From positions 1 through 50,288 of the forward strand of contig CAIUPE010000082.1 of assembly GCA_903900975.1 (NCBI GenBank): 50,288 bases of DNA, written 5' to 3'. This document shows, piece by piece, positions 49,578-50,288 of the stretch (position 1 is the stretch's first letter; each line of letters begins with the position of its first letter). Origin of the DNA: an uncultured Hyphomicrobiales bacterium (lineage in GTDB: Bacteria > Pseudomonadota > Alphaproteobacteria > Rhizobiales > Beijerinckiaceae). A program made the translations under genes and the position numbers. Below the pieces are notes generated by a model. The model saw only the letters and a list, made by a program, of their open reading frames with translations. It did not search any database and was not told where the DNA came from.

Positions 49578-49611
49578 AAAAAAGGCACCGGTAACAGACG
49601 CTACCGGTGCC
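49578..49611 (-). terminator. Intrinsic terminator or attenuator between the binding-protein and ATPase genes
   Basis: On the minus strand GGCACCGGTA (49611-49602) and TACCGGTGCC (49593-49584) form a perfect ten-base-pair stem with an eight-base loop, followed by TTTTTTG. It begins six bases after the binding-protein stop. Such hairpins often let the binding protein be made in excess over the other subunits. Confidence 0.85.
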
Positions 49612-49617
49612 AAAGGA

Positions 49618-50238
49618 TTACATCGCCGCTTTAGCGAATTCCGTCGTATAGGTTTTGGACAGGTCGATCGTCTTGCCCTTCAGGTTTTTGGAGAAACCCG
49701 ACAACACCGCAAGCACGGTCTCAGGGCCGTTTTCAGGCATAATGCCGTCTTTGGTGTACATGCCCTTGCCGCCTTCCAGCGCCTTCACATAGCCATCGCG
49801 ATCATTGACCAAATATTCCTTTGGCATCTGATCGGCAATTTCACCCGCGGTGTGGGTGTTGATGAAATGCAGCGTCTTGACGATCGCGTTAACGAGTTTC
49901 TGAGTCTCGTCTTTGTGGCCATTTACCCAATCAGTCGCCATGTAGAGAGACGTGGCAGGATAAGGCCCACCAAGCGCTGCTTGCGTATCGGCGTTTGAAC
50001 GAAGATCGACAAGGATCTTGGCTTCACCGGTTTTCAAGAGGCGGGTAATGGTTGGCTCGGTGGTCATACCGGCCTGAATTTTGTCCTGCTGCATGGCGGC
50101 GATGAACGTATCGCCCGCTCCAACAGCGACTGAAGAGAACTCGCCCAGTTTTAGGCCGTTTTTAACCGCCAGATATTGGGTCAAAAAGTTAGTCGAAGAC
50201 CCGAGCCCCGTTACACCGAGGCTTTTATCTTGGCGGTT
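49618..50238 (-). CDS. ABC transporter substrate-binding protein, NMT1/TauA-like, N-terminus missing
   Basis: The open frame covers about 206 residues of a protein family that is usually about 330 long. Family features are SLGVTGLGSSTNFLTQYLA near the broken end, followed by the AGMTTEPTITRLL and YPATSLYMATDW regions of the periplasmic binding fold. The frame runs into TGA (50239-50241) at a point where the protein should continue, and the last about 50 bases of the window give no family-like sequence in any frame. The signal peptide and first domain are therefore absent. This could be a real 5' truncation or a faulty sequence end. The ligand is unknown. Confidence 0.8.
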   Translation of the reverse strand, partial: NRQDKSLGVTGLGSSTNFLTQYLAVKNGLKLGEFSSVAVGAGDTFIAAMQQDKIQAGMTTEPTITRLLKTGEAKILVDLRSNADTQAALGGPYPATSLYMATDWVNGHKDETQKLVNAIVKTLHFINTHTAGEIADQMPKEYLVNDRDGYVKALEGGKGMYTKDGIMPENGPETVLAVLSGFSKNLKGKTIDLSKTYTTEFAKAAM

Positions 50239-50288
50239 TCAGGAATCTAACGCAACGGGGCTAATATGGGCTCCGCATGAAACAGAAG

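Overview
The window looks like a chromosomal segment of an alphaproteobacterium, most likely of the order Hyphomicrobiales (Rhizobiales). The evidence is an uninterrupted alphaproteobacterial division and cell-wall (dcw) cluster that continues through ftsZ into lpxC, bamD, recN and ligA, an RNase P RNA of alphaproteobacterial type immediately upstream of the cluster, an ArsR-methyltransferase regulator next to metF, BrnT/BrnA and PIN-type toxin-antitoxin pairs, and intergenic palindromes of the type beginning CCGTCATTG. The DNA is moderately GC-rich with long reading frames. No phage, transposase, integrase or CRISPR array is visible. I cannot name the genus.

Layout. Positions 1-12457 hold mixed housekeeping and transport genes: a P1-family (S58) aminopeptidase (+), a DadA-like FAD oxidoreductase (-), purB (+), a brnT-brnA toxin-antitoxin module (-), an SDR oxidoreductase (+), a membrane-dipeptidase-like enzyme (-), an EmrA/EmrB-type efflux pair (+), prmA (+) and a large aminopeptidase P (+). 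A second toxin-antitoxin pair (PIN toxin plus AbrB-like antitoxin, 12468-13253) sits between that block and the long minus-strand block.

Positions 13326-37373 are one co-directional minus-strand block. In transcription order it reads rsmH, ftsL, ftsI, murE, murF, mraY, murD, ftsW, murG, murC, murB, ddl, ftsQ, ftsA, ftsZ, then (after an intrinsic terminator) lpxC, bamD, recN and ligA. Most junctions from rsmH to ftsA are overlaps or gaps of a few bases, which implies translational coupling. Together these genes make cytoplasmic peptidoglycan precursors (MurB-F, Ddl), load them on the lipid carrier (MraY, MurG), polymerise and crosslink them at the septum (FtsW, FtsI) and assemble the Z-ring and its anchor (FtsZ, FtsA, FtsQ, FtsL). 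The usual first gene, mraZ, is absent: rnpB lies directly upstream of rsmH.

Positions 37533-43711 (minus) hold rnpB with a recognisable promoter, a small secreted lytic transglycosylase, a small Cys/His-containing protein of unknown function, metF, its probable ArsR-methyltransferase regulator with a perfect 22-bp palindrome at the promoter, an EamA-type transporter, and an AMP nucleosidase gene interrupted by one in-frame stop codon. Positions 43827-45612 (plus) encode an MgtC/DUF4010 membrane protein and a DoxX protein ending in a strong terminator. The right end has a pair of short dispersed repeats, ettA (-), a CAU-anticodon tRNA (+) followed by a 19-bp perfect inverted repeat, and a NitT/TauT-type ABC importer (-) whose substrate-binding gene is cut off at the window edge.

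I found no convincing new multi-gene system. The most checkable oddities are the nonsense-split amn, the long brnT/brnA frame overlap, the missing mraZ, the tandem repeat inside murF, and the palindrome controlling the metF operon.
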